A stretch of DNA of 19,303 nt from an uncultured Chitinophaga sp. GTDB taxonomy: Bacteria > Bacteroidota > Bacteroidia > Chitinophagales > Chitinophagaceae. A model generated the notes under the pieces. The model searched no databases, was not told the DNA's origin, and saw only the letters and a list, made by a program, of their open reading frames with translations. The position numbers and the translations under genes were made by a program. Each line of letters starts with the position of its first letter. Within the stretch, counting starts at the first letter, position 1. Shown here in pieces: positions 6,577 through 15,456 of this stretch. Where the stretch lies: positions 1 through 19,303 of the forward strand of contig NZ_CALNBI010000498.1 of assembly GCF_937874145.1 (NCBI RefSeq). The letters run 5' to 3'.

Positions 6577-9500
6577 ATGAATGGACTCTCCAGCAGGTTT
6601 AACACCAGCAGGGCTTACCTGGTCGGGATCGGCAGATACGCTGCATTGCCGGAATTGCTGACGCCGGCGGATGATGTGCGGGCCCTCGCTGGGGTGCTGG
6701 CGCTTCATGAATTCGAACCGGCGAATATCCGTTGTGAAATTGACACTTCGCGCGCCTCATTCGAAGCGTTTATTTCCGGGATGCAGGCTACGATTGAAGA
6801 CGGTGACCGCGTTATCTTCTATTTCGCCGGCCACGGGATGGCGCGCGAAACCGGATCAGGATTAAGCGGGTACATTTGCCCTGCAGACGCCAGCCGGACG
6901 GATATCCAGACCCACATTCCGATGTCCTGGTTGCTGGAACAGTTTTCAACATTGAAATGCAGGCACCTGCTCATTATACTGGATTGCTGTTTCGCGGGAT
7001 CCATCCAGTGGGCAACGAGGTTCCGGGCCACTTACGACACCTTCGTCAAGAAAATATTCCGGGAGAAGTTCGACCGGTATGTAAGCGACCAGGCCTGGCA
7101 GATCCTCACTTCTTCGGCTTACGACGAAAAGGCGGTGGACGAATTGCTTAACCTTGGCGCGCGCGACAGCATCGTAACCGGCTCCAATTCGCCTTTTGCC
7201 AGGGTGTTGATCGAGGCGCTCAGCCCGATGGACCCCATTTCCCCGCTTTATTCCGAAGGTATCATTACCACGCTCAGGCTGTATGAATATATCGACACGC
7301 ACCTCGATCAGCTTCTGCAGAGCGCCAACATCGGGCATACCCAATCGCCGATGTATATCTCGATGGCAGAGCATAAAAAAGGCCAGTTCATTTTCCTGAC
7401 GCCCGCCCCGGGGCAGGATTTTGTCGGGCAATTAGCACCGCGGGAATTCAAGAATCCCTATAAAGGGCTGTTCAGTTATACCGCTGAAGACAGTTTCCTT
7501 TACTTCGGGCGGAAGCGTACGATCCAACGGCTTTTTCAGCTCGTCAGCGATCCCAAACGCAAGTCGGTATTGCTCAGCGGCGCATCGGGCGTTGGCAAAA
7601 CTTCGATGGTGCAGGCAGGATTGCTGCCCCTGATGCAGCAAACGCACCCCAACCCTCCACTGATTTTCCGGCCGGGCTCGGTGAAAGACGATCCGGAAAT
7701 ACTGGCCAAGTTACTGTCGACGGCGAAGCAATACACCGCTCCATATGTACTCTTCGTGGATCAATGCGAGGAACTGGTAACCATTTGCACCGGAAGGGAA
7801 CAGGCGGCGATCGAAGATTTTATCGGTCAGGTATTCGAGGATATGTACGCAACGATCATCTTTTCGGTTCGCAGCGACCTGGAAGCATCTTTGTCGGATC
7901 TCAAATTTTATCGCGCAGCGGCTCGCAACCGGGTAATCCTGCAACCTATTCTGCGGCAGGACATTAAAGAAATTATTCTGCAACCGGCGGCGCAGTGCAT
8001 GGTGCAGTTCGTGTCGAATGGAGGAACGCCGGAAGACAATGAGATATTTATCAATGGTATTATTGATGAAGCAGCCAACTCCCATGGGAGCCTGCCCTTA
8101 CTTTCGTTTACGCTGCAGCAGTGGTTTGAAAAAAGTGTGGCGGAAAATGATGCGACATGGGTGCTGCATGAAAGAGAATATTTGGAACTGGGTGGCATCA
8201 ACGGCGCATTGAGCAATATGATGGACCGCTATTACCAACATCTTTCCACCGACCTGGAAATTGCCACGCTGAAGAACCTCCTGCTGCGGATGACGGCCGT
8301 CACCAACGAAGTGGATCTTTCCAGAAAAAAAATCTACCTCGACGAGCTGCAATTCCGCCATCCTGCTCAAACAAAAACTGTCCGCAAAATACTGAGTGAT
8401 CTCGCCACGCATAAAATCATTTTCACCAATACAGAAATCCACGGCGTTGCGCCCGGAGATGGAGCAGACACCACACCTGGGCTGGAGCGCATTTATTTCG
8501 AGCCTGCGCACGACTCCCTCGTTAATGCATGGCCGCAGATGCGGAAATGGCTGAAAGAAGAAGGCGCCCGCAGCATCGAGATCCGCGAACAGCTTATCGA
8601 CGCCATCCGGAAATGGAAGGAAAACCCGCAGGATACCGGCTTACTGTGGAACGACCGCCCGGAGCTCAGGCATCTTAGGCAACAGTTCGAAAACATCCCG
8701 GCTATCAATATCCCGCTCCGCGATGCGCCGGCCAGCGTTCTGAATATGCTAAGCTTCGGCAGATACCCTCCCATCGCCGAAAAGCCGGATCATAATTTCA
8801 CGCAGGATGAAGCCGGTTTTATCGGGCATTCGATTCATAAAGTCCGCAGGGCGAAAGGGAGGGTGCACCTATTGGTGACGGGAATCGTAATGCTGGTCGG
8901 TGTTGCGATATTTTATCTGCAGAAGCTGGTGGCGGAAGAAAAGCTTTCCAACGCCCGCCTGCTCACGACCGTGGCTACGCACATTTCTTCCAACCAGAAT
9001 AACAAGGCGATGGAGCATCTCAGTTTCGCCTGGAAAATGCTCCCTTCCAGCGATTCCCTGTTGAGGGCGTCTATCCTGCAAACCTGGCGAAAGCGGTCGG
9101 TCAACCCTTATTATTTTCTGCATGAAGTGATAGACAGCCTGGTTTACCCGGGATTTGACTTTGCGCGCAATTACCCGATCAGGAACGATACAGGCGCCGT
9201 TACCGGCGTCCACATCCTGACCGACACCGTAATTGTCACGATTAATTTTCTTGACTGGAAAATAGATACTTCCCGGATTCCCATACCATTCTACCGGCAT
9301 GGCGATAACCGCGAAAGATCTATCTATTATGCACCAAAGCAAAATCGTTTTATTGGGGTATACGAAGGCGACTCTTCTGTTCATTTGTTCCAGCCGCGCG
9401 GGAATGTGCAAACCCTGAAGTTACCTGCCGCCAATGGAGATGAAGCAATGCAGTTTGCGATGGATATGCAACTCGCAGTTCACATTAGCAAAAATGTTGT

Positions 9501-10371
9501 ACGCATTTTAGATTTAAAAGATGGCGGAACTCGTGTACTACCATTAACAAATCCTGATATTGCACTTTTGTCGGCCGATAGAAATTACATTTTCCTGGTA
9601 AAGCAACAACGTTTAAGCGTTCTTGATTTCAACGGCACGGTACTTCACAGCGTACAGTTACAAGGCCCCGCTTTCCGACCAGCCGAAGTAACTTCTGCAA
9701 ACTTCCACCCACATGCTTCCGCCGTCACATTATCGTCTGCAACTTCCGGATGGAACCAACGTATTTATAACAAGTCGGGCAAACTTATTTTCAATCGCGG
9801 GACAAGCAAAATGATCCGGTACCGGAAAGATCATTTCCTGGTGTTTGATGAAAAATATTCGTTTGAAAAAATTGATTTCAGCGGAAAAAACACCGGGAAG
9901 ATTTTCGCAAGAATGGAAACAGACAATGCATATAGTCTTGGCAGAATAAAGGATACCACTTACCTGTTTGACGAGCAAGATCAGAAAATTACCCCTTTAC
10001 CTTTCTTCGATTATAATGGCTTGATAAATCATCATAACCTCCGGGCATCTTTGTATCTGGCTAACAGTCATTTGATTCTCCTAAAAGATAGATTCAGGGG
10101 AAACTCAAATGACACCGTTTTTCTTGTCACATTAAATTCCCGTTACCCGATCCCACTTACTACAGATTTTGATACATTCTATCCCTTTACTTCGGGCCAT
10201 AAAAATTACCTGGTCGCCATCGACGCGAACAAAGCGGTATTGAAAGTTAAAGTATGGGACCTGCATCATGTGCTGTCTATGGCGAACGGAAGAAAGCTCC
10301 ATGTAATCCCCGAACAGATCATGCGTTACTGGGACACCTGTCACGCCTGGACGAGGTCCATGTTACCGTAA
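6577..10371 (+). CDS. caspase-like peptidase / nSTAND NTPase / transmembrane / beta-propeller protein
   Basis: 1264 residues. Domains: residues 10-145 are a C14 caspase-like domain with His86 in FYFAGHG and the nucleophile Cys138 in LDCCFAGS. Residues 291-715 are an nSTAND-type NTPase beginning NPYKGLFSYTAEDSFLYFGR, with Walker A GASGVGKTS (335-343, Lys341), Walker B VLFVDQCEEL (Asp395), and the C-terminal winged-helix signature ending AHDSLVNAWPQMRKWL and RKWKENPQDTGLLW. One transmembrane helix spans about 763-781, preceded by KVRRAKGR, so by the positive-inside rule the peptidase and NTPase face the cytoplasm and the rest the periplasm. Residues about 780-845 are helical. From about 850 there are repeated strand-turn units (VRILDLKDGG, LSVLDFNGT, QRIYNKSGKL, FEKIDFSGKN, KVKVWDLH) resembling a degenerate WD40-like propeller. 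It is the last gene of the operon. STAND proteins are nucleotide-switched sensors, so the propeller is probably the sensor and the caspase the output. Codons 970-1010 are unusually AT-rich. Confidence 0.93.
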   Translation: MNGLSSRFNTSRAYLVGIGRYAALPELLTPADDVRALAGVLALHEFEPANIRCEIDTSRASFEAFISGMQATIEDGDRVIFYFAGHGMARETGSGLSGYICPADASRTDIQTHIPMSWLLEQFSTLKCRHLLIILDCCFAGSIQWATRFRATYDTFVKKIFREKFDRYVSDQAWQILTSSAYDEKAVDELLNLGARDSIVTGSNSPFARVLIEALSPMDPISPLYSEGIITTLRLYEYIDTHLDQLLQSANIGHTQSPMYISMAEHKKGQFIFLTPAPGQDFVGQLAPREFKNPYKGLFSYTAEDSFLYFGRKRTIQRLFQLVSDPKRKSVLLSGASGVGKTSMVQAGLLPLMQQTHPNPPLIFRPGSVKDDPEILAKLLSTAKQYTAPYVLFVDQCEELVTICTGREQAAIEDFIGQVFEDMYATIIFSVRSDLEASLSDLKFYRAAARNRVILQPILRQDIKEIILQPAAQCMVQFVSNGGTPEDNEIFINGIIDEAANSHGSLPLLSFTLQQWFEKSVAENDATWVLHEREYLELGGINGALSNMMDRYYQHLSTDLEIATLKNLLLRMTAVTNEVDLSRKKIYLDELQFRHPAQTKTVRKILSDLATHKIIFTNTEIHGVAPGDGADTTPGLERIYFEPAHDSLVNAWPQMRKWLKEEGARSIEIREQLIDAIRKWKENPQDTGLLWNDRPELRHLRQQFENIPAINIPLRDAPASVLNMLSFGRYPPIAEKPDHNFTQDEAGFIGHSIHKVRRAKGRVHLLVTGIVMLVGVAIFYLQKLVAEEKLSNARLLTTVATHISSNQNNKAMEHLSFAWKMLPSSDSLLRASILQTWRKRSVNPYYFLHEVIDSLVYPGFDFARNYPIRNDTGAVTGVHILTDTVIVTINFLDWKIDTSRIPIPFYRHGDNRERSIYYAPKQNRFIGVYEGDSSVHLFQPRGNVQTLKLPAANGDEAMQFAMDMQLAVHISKNVVRILDLKDGGTRVLPLTNPDIALLSADRNYIFLVKQQRLSVLDFNGTVLHSVQLQGPAFRPAEVTSANFHPHASAVTLSSATSGWNQRIYNKSGKLIFNRGTSKMIRYRKDHFLVFDEKYSFEKIDFSGKNTGKIFARMETDNAYSLGRIKDTTYLFDEQDQKITPLPFFDYNGLINHHNLRASLYLANSHLILLKDRFRGNSNDTVFLVTLNSRYPIPLTTDFDTFYPFTSGHKNYLVAIDANKAVLKVKVWDLHHVLSMANGRKLHVIPEQIMRYWDTCHAWTRSMLP

Positions 10372-11571
10372 TGGCGCCTGCACCATGCCCGCCCCGAAAT
10401 CTTCGATATTATAGCGATGGATGCCGTTGATTTCGGCGTTGTATATAAGATTGGTTTTCAATTGCTCTGCGGTAAACCTGCGCATCTCCTTCATTTTTTG
10501 TACCCATAAAGCCGCCACGCCCGCCACGTGCGGCGTGGCCATGCTGGTGCCGCTGAGTTCCGTGAGGCCGTTCTGCAGGTCGGCGGAGAGGATATCCACA
10601 CCGGGCGCACTGAGGCTGGGGCCCACATTCGAAAAAGACGCCAGTTCCCAGCCGTCGCCCCGCTGGCCGAGGGCGCCCACGGAAACGAATCCTTCCGAAA
10701 CCGCCGGCGGCGATACCGATATTTTGTAATGCGGATGATCGCTTTCGTTCCCCGATGCGGCGAACAGCAGCGCGGGCTCGTTCACGCCGGCCAGGGCCGA
10801 AGTTTTAACCAGTTCAGCGATATCCTCGAACAGCAACACATTCTTCCGGTAACCTTCCAATGCGATAGAAGTAGCCGCTTCCACTTTCCAGTTGTCGGCC
10901 ACCAACTCTGCCACGTACCCTGGGAAGTCGATCCCCAGCGACATGCAGATCACATTGGCGCCTTTGCCCAGCGCCCAGTTGATGGCTTTCACGATAGAGC
11001 CGCTGTCGCCCCCGTTACGCCCGATCACCTTGGCGATGAGCGCCTGCGAAATCCCCGGCGCCACGGCGATGCGGGTTCCGAACGTATCTTTCCCGAAAAT
11101 GGTGCCGGCCACATGCGTCCCATGCCCGTCGATATCGCCATTGCCGTCGTTGGTAAAATCTTCTTCTATGATGTCGATCCCATTAAAGCAGGGATGCGCC
11201 CGGTGAATGCCCGTGTCCAGTACGGCAACTTTCACATCTTTCCCTGTAAACGTCGATTTATCCGCCCCCACTGCCTGAATGCCCCAGGCGATGCCGCCCG
11301 TGGTTCCCTCTTTCTTCTTCTTATCTTTCGGCGTTATCAGCCGCAGCGGCATCACCGGCGTGACGGATAAAACCTCCGGGTTGTCTTTCCTCAACCTTTC
11401 CGCCTTTCCCGGATCGAGCTTTTCGAAGGAAACGTTGACGGAGGAAGGCTCGATGCTTTCGATGGATTTGAAACCTGGCTGGCCATCAGCCGGAGCGGCG
11501 CCGAAGATGGAACGGGTGCGGGGTACATTAACCGCCTTCTTCGCGCTGAGAACGATGTAAGATTCAGGCAT
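10363..11571 (-). CDS. subtilisin-like (S8) serine protease, no signal peptide
   Basis: 402 residues. The triad is Asp119 (VKVAVLDTGIH), His150 (DGHGTHVAGTIFG) and Ser343 (LSGTSMATPHVAGVAALW), with oxyanion Asn275 in FAASGNES. Residues 1-80 resemble an I9-type propeptide (YIVLSAKK... VNVSFEKLDPGKAERLRKDNPEVLSVTP). A Lys cluster (PKDKKKKEG) lies at the boundary, a plausible processing site. There is no Sec signal, so the enzyme should stay in the cytoplasm, which is unusual for a subtilase with a prodomain. Its last codons overlap the caspase gene stop by 9 bp on the opposite strand. Its own upstream region (11572-11681) is AT-rich and holds TATATTTA, a one-mismatch -7 box, on the minus strand. 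It may be a fourth part of the neighbouring protease system or an independent housekeeping protease; the shared lack of a signal peptide favours the first only weakly. Confidence 0.9.
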   Translation of the reverse strand: MPESYIVLSAKKAVNVPRTRSIFGAAPADGQPGFKSIESIEPSSVNVSFEKLDPGKAERLRKDNPEVLSVTPVMPLRLITPKDKKKKEGTTGGIAWGIQAVGADKSTFTGKDVKVAVLDTGIHRAHPCFNGIDIIEEDFTNDGNGDIDGHGTHVAGTIFGKDTFGTRIAVAPGISQALIAKVIGRNGGDSGSIVKAINWALGKGANVICMSLGIDFPGYVAELVADNWKVEAATSIALEGYRKNVLLFEDIAELVKTSALAGVNEPALLFAASGNESDHPHYKISVSPPAVSEGFVSVGALGQRGDGWELASFSNVGPSLSAPGVDILSADLQNGLTELSGTSMATPHVAGVAALWVQKMKEMRRFTAEQLKTNLIYNAEINGIHRYNIEDFGAGMVQAPLR

Positions 11572-11681
11572 ATGGGGTAAATTTATAAATTATATAAAAT
11601 CAAGGGAAAAGGAGCGGATTCACGATACCTAAATATACGGTAAATTCCCCGTCACCGAAAAAACCTCCCACGATGCGGCAT

Positions 11682-11714
11682 AAAAAAAACGTACCGCGGC
11701 AAAGGCCACGGCAC
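11682..11714 (-). terminator. intrinsic terminator of the receptor/DUF4374 operon
   Basis: On the minus strand GTGCCGTGGC, loop CTTT, GCCGCGGTAC form a 10-bp stem with two G-U pairs (positions 11714-11691), followed by G and eight T (11689-11682). It lies 38 nt past the DUF4374 stop and separates that operon from the subtilase gene. Confidence 0.85.
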
Positions 11715-11751
11715 GCACTCCATTATATATATCGATCGGGTGAGAAAATAC

Positions 11752-12993
11752 CTATTTGGTCATTTTGAAAAGTCCCATCACGGCTTTCCCCTGCACTTTC
11801 GCGCCTTTGGTTCCTTTGGCGGTGGCGAGGTCCACTTTGTACATGTGGATGCCTTCACCGTTCTGCACCTGCAGGTACGCTACGGTTTTATCCACAACAC
11901 AACCGTATTGGAGGCTACCGCCGGTGTGCAGGGGCACGCCGGCTACATCGGTGATGGTTTTGGTGCTGAAATCGATGATGGCCAGGCGGCAATCGCGGTT
12001 GGTCCATTTATCGCCGGCAACGTGATCTTTGAAGCTGAAAATCTGCGCCAGGGCTTTACCGCCGCCGATGTATTTCATCGCGCAGAGTTTGTAGCCGCCC
12101 GTGGCGGTTTCTATGTTGAAGAAATAATCCTTGTCGAAATCGGTCGTCCCGTTTTTGATGCGCAGGATGCCGGAAGGTTTGGAGGAAGGCACGTTGCCCG
12201 CGGCGATGGCGCCGGCTGCCGAATAGGTGTACACGTCGCCACTTTCCGTAATGGCCAGTACGTCGTTGCTGGCGTATCGGCCCAGGGTGCCGGTGCGGTC
12301 ATCCTTGATCACTTTTTCCAGTTTCAGTTCAGGATAGGAATAGATGGCGAGATACGCGGAATCAGCATATTCCGTATCGAAGCTGGAATTCCTGATCTGG
12401 AAGAAAGGCGCGAACACTTTGTTGCCTACCAGTCTTACATCATTAAAATATGCCCATTCCTTGCCATTGTTGGCGGCTTCGAATACGTTGATTTTGGCTT
12501 GCTTGTCCACCCGCATGTTGGACGCATTGATCTCGTAGAACGTGGCTTCAGCGGAGCCATCCCGGGGCACGAACATGCCGAACAGGCGGTTTTCGTCTAC
12601 CACGCCGCGCGCATGCAGGCGCAGGATGGAGAATTCGCCGTTCTTTTTGGTCAGGATGCCTTTATCGTTCAAAGCATAACCCGGAACGATGTTGGTGCCC
12701 TGGTAAGTGATGCTCAGCAGGGTTTTGCCCACCACTTCATACATACGGTAGCTTTTTTGTTCGATGCCCTGGCCAACGGGAGTGATGAGGCCGGTCATCA
12801 GGTCCTTGCTCTGCAGCACGTAGTCGGTGGCTTCGGAAGCACTGCCTTCCGCCGTAACGGCGATTACGAATGTGCTGTTGTCTTCGTTAACAAGATCATC
12901 CGGGTTCACTTCTTTCTTGTCGCTGGAACAGGAAGATGCGGAAACGATCATGGCGGCGGCTAAGGCCGGCATCCAGAATTGTACTTTTCTCAT
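11752..12993 (-). CDS. DUF4374-type lipoprotein, XusB-like
   Basis: 413 residues. The N-terminus is a lipoprotein signal (MRKVQFWMPALAAAMIVSAS, then SC with Cys22) followed by SSDKKEV, a charged start compatible with surface export in Bacteroidota. The body has repeating beta-strand units of beta-propeller type (LQSKDLMTGLITPVGQG, FEINAS-like and LAIIDFSTKTITDVAG segments) and matches my memory of DUF4374 proteins. Some DUF4374-like lipoproteins are surface partners of TonB-dependent receptors; XusB of Bacteroides thetaiotaomicron, which captures enterobactin-type siderophores, is the example I have in mind. It lies 24 nt after the receptor gene, so the two form an operon, closed by the terminator at 11682-11714. 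The ligand is inferred only from context. No PepSY reductase gene follows. Confidence 0.85.
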   Translation of the reverse strand: MRKVQFWMPALAAAMIVSASSCSSDKKEVNPDDLVNEDNSTFVIAVTAEGSASEATDYVLQSKDLMTGLITPVGQGIEQKSYRMYEVVGKTLLSITYQGTNIVPGYALNDKGILTKKNGEFSILRLHARGVVDENRLFGMFVPRDGSAEATFYEINASNMRVDKQAKINVFEAANNGKEWAYFNDVRLVGNKVFAPFFQIRNSSFDTEYADSAYLAIYSYPELKLEKVIKDDRTGTLGRYASNDVLAITESGDVYTYSAAGAIAAGNVPSSKPSGILRIKNGTTDFDKDYFFNIETATGGYKLCAMKYIGGGKALAQIFSFKDHVAGDKWTNRDCRLAIIDFSTKTITDVAGVPLHTGGSLQYGCVVDKTVAYLQVQNGEGIHMYKVDLATAKGTKGAKVQGKAVMGLFKMTK

Positions 12994-13017
12994 GTTTTTA
13001 TAGTTCTATATGTTTGA

Positions 13018-15411
13018 TTAATATTTGCTGAGGAAGTAGCGCAGCTTTACGTAGAAAGCACGGCCGGGCTTTTGCAGCATAAAGTTGTCGTACAGCCGCT
13101 CATCGGTCAGATTGCGGCATTCGAGCGATACATTATACTTCCCGTTTTGTAAAACATAGGTAGCCGAAATATCGTGCGACAACTGTTTGGGGATATCGTT
13201 CTTCTCCCAGCTATAGCCAAACCCAGGCCATTTCAGGTAATATGCATGTACATAATTAAGGTGGTAATTCAGGGCGAGGCGCGCATGCGAGAAACCTACT
13301 TTTTTGAATTTAACACCAAGATCCAGGTTACCGAACAGGTATGGGATATTAGGTATCTGGTCTTTGTAAATCGGGCTTATTTCATTGCTGCTTTCCCTTT
13401 CATGCCGGGTGGTATTGATCAGGTGCTGATAAGTAGCGTTCATGGCGGCGGTGAAAAAATCGCTGTAAGCATATTTTACATCTGCATCACCTCCCAACAT
13501 CCGCACATCCCGAAGGTTTACGATCTGGACACGGGTATCGCTGGCATCCATGCGGATAAAATCTTTCGCGCCGCGGAAGAGCGCCGTGCCTTCCATCACC
13601 AGCCGGTGCTGCTCCCCGAACTTGCGGGAGTAAACCGCACCCAGGTTAAGGTTGTCACTGCTTTCGGGGAGCAGGTTGATGTTTGCGATAACATTCGCAC
13701 CGTCTCCGAACATCTCCTCGCCTTCCGGCAGGCGGTAAGTTTTCTCGTACGAAAATTTCAATTGCAGGTTGCTGAACAGGAAATAGGAAGTCGCAAGTCC
13801 ATATCCCGTTGCGGAAAAAGCGTTATCGACCGGCACATAGCGTGGATTCGTGTAGATATCCACTTTCTGCGTGCTTTCCCCGTTCACGATATATTGCTTG
13901 GCAAATACGGAAGTCGACCACTTGTCGTTGTAATCATATTTATACCCGAGGCCGATTACCGATTTACGAAGTTTCTTCGGCTGTTGATTTGCCAGATCAT
14001 TGGGCTTTAGCGGATCGCGGCCCTGGCGGTCAAAGCTCGAAAATGTAAAGTTAATGCCCGCGGAGTGCCCTTGGCCTATGTTATAACTGAGGCTGGATTT
14101 GGCGATCGCCAGGTTATTGGAGAATTTGTAGAGGCTTCTGCCGTTTTCCGCACCGGGAACGTATTGTCCATCTTTGTTGAAAGTATTGTCTATGCATTCG
14201 CCTGCCCAGTTATATACGCGGTTAACCGTATCCACGTCCTGCGTACTGCCGAAGTTGTAGCTGCCATAGAGGTTGAAGTCAAGGCCTTTGATAAACAAGT
14301 CGCTCTTCTTATACTTCAATGTCGGCATGATGGTCGTGCTTTGCTGATTCCAACCTCCATATACCCGCGACATTTGCGCCGCCGTTTGTATCTGCCGGTC
14401 GTTTTGGGAAAGAATGATGCCGAGCAGCAACCTGTCTGCATACTTTTTTCCCGTCACGCCGAGTTCCACCTGTGCGGTTTCGGATTTGTACCGGTCATGA
14501 AACCGGCGCAGCCTGCGCTCGGGGCCTACTTCGTGGGTAACCAGATCCGTAACCGGTGTATGCACCCAATAATTGTTATCTGAATAATTCTGGAAGAAGT
14601 TCCCCTGCACGGTAAGCCCCGTTTTCTCATCGGTATACCCCGCGCTCACGGCGCTGCGGTGGGTGTTGAAGGAACCGTAGGAATAGGAAACATCCAGGTA
14701 GCGCCGCGTTTTGACATTGGTAACGATGTTCACGGCCCCGCCCAGCGCATCGGCGCCCAGCCAGATGGGCACAACGCCTTTATATACTTCGATGCGGTCG
14801 GCGAGGTTGATGGGGATATTATTCAGGGAGAGGGAAGAACCGAAATTATCCATGGGCACGCCATCCAGGAAGAACTTCACCTGCCTGCCGGAAAACCCGT
14901 TGAGCGAGAAGTTGAATCCCGAACCGAGGCCGCCCTCTTCCCGGACCCGCACGCCGGCCGTTTTGCCGAGTACCTGGTTGAGATCCTGCGAGCTGTTGTG
15001 AAGCGGCTTCGCGTCGATGGAAGTAACGGCATAGGATTGGCGGTTCACTTGCTGGCTGGCCGTCAACCCGGTTACATTCACTTCTTTCACCTGCGCCGCT
15101 TTGCGGAACAGCACAACGTCCAGCGTAGCTTTTTCGCCGGCCTGCAGGGTCATGGTTTTAACGATCCGGGAAAAGCCCACGGCGGAAAATTCGATGGTAA
15201 GGGTGCCGGGCTTGATGTTACCGAGCAGGTAGACGCCCTGGTGGCTGGCGGAAGCCCCCTGCCGGGAGCCTCCCACTCTTATGGACGTGCCCGGTACGGG
15301 AGCGCCTTCATTGTCTTTTACCGTTCCCGAAAGTGAGGCTGGTTGCTGCGCCCACAGGGTGAAAACGGACAGGCATAGCAAACCCGTTAACAATATTTGC
15401 TTATATTGCAT
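13018..15411 (-). CDS. TonB-dependent outer-membrane receptor with carboxypeptidase-regulatory-like domain
   Basis: 797 residues from the ATG at 15411, which begins a clear Sec signal peptide (MQYKQILLTGLLCLSVFTLW, then AQQ). The open frame continues upstream to 15591, but that extension has no signal and crosses two hairpins, so I reject the longer start. Residues about 25-105 form a carboxypeptidase-D regulatory-like domain (SLSGTVKDNEGAPVPGTSIRV). The plug spans about 115-235 (LNQVLGKTAGVRVREEGGLG, FFLDGVPMDNFG, IEVYKGVVPIWLGADALGGA), and the rest is a 22-strand barrel ending in an aromatic-rich strand (AFYVKLRYFLSKY). It imports a ligand across the outer membrane using TonB energy. The single downstream partner is a DUF4374 lipoprotein rather than a SusD, which points to siderophore, haem or other chelate uptake more than glycan uptake. 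No Fur box is recognisable upstream. Confidence 0.93.
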   Translation of the reverse strand: MQYKQILLTGLLCLSVFTLWAQQPASLSGTVKDNEGAPVPGTSIRVGGSRQGASASHQGVYLLGNIKPGTLTIEFSAVGFSRIVKTMTLQAGEKATLDVVLFRKAAQVKEVNVTGLTASQQVNRQSYAVTSIDAKPLHNSSQDLNQVLGKTAGVRVREEGGLGSGFNFSLNGFSGRQVKFFLDGVPMDNFGSSLSLNNIPINLADRIEVYKGVVPIWLGADALGGAVNIVTNVKTRRYLDVSYSYGSFNTHRSAVSAGYTDEKTGLTVQGNFFQNYSDNNYWVHTPVTDLVTHEVGPERRLRRFHDRYKSETAQVELGVTGKKYADRLLLGIILSQNDRQIQTAAQMSRVYGGWNQQSTTIMPTLKYKKSDLFIKGLDFNLYGSYNFGSTQDVDTVNRVYNWAGECIDNTFNKDGQYVPGAENGRSLYKFSNNLAIAKSSLSYNIGQGHSAGINFTFSSFDRQGRDPLKPNDLANQQPKKLRKSVIGLGYKYDYNDKWSTSVFAKQYIVNGESTQKVDIYTNPRYVPVDNAFSATGYGLATSYFLFSNLQLKFSYEKTYRLPEGEEMFGDGANVIANINLLPESSDNLNLGAVYSRKFGEQHRLVMEGTALFRGAKDFIRMDASDTRVQIVNLRDVRMLGGDADVKYAYSDFFTAAMNATYQHLINTTRHERESSNEISPIYKDQIPNIPYLFGNLDLGVKFKKVGFSHARLALNYHLNYVHAYYLKWPGFGYSWEKNDIPKQLSHDISATYVLQNGKYNVSLECRNLTDERLYDNFMLQKPGRAFYVKLRYFLSKY

Positions 15412-15437
15412 CGCTTGAAATTTGAACGATTGAAAGC

Positions 15438-15454
15438 TCCACCCACAAGGTGGA
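15438..15454. other. perfect 6-bp hairpin upstream of the receptor start
   Basis: TCCACC (15438-15443), CACAA, GGTGGA (15449-15454). It lies 27 nt upstream of the receptor ATG, so it should fold in the receptor mRNA leader near the ribosome-binding region. It may tune translation. No known riboswitch core is recognisable around it. Confidence 0.45.
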
Positions 15455-15456
15455 TA

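Noticed and set aside
11740..12963. Long plus-strand open frame opposite the DUF4374 gene.
   Set aside because: It mirrors the lipoprotein gene codon for codon. The minus-strand product has a lipoprotein signal and follows the receptor gene, so the minus strand is the real one.
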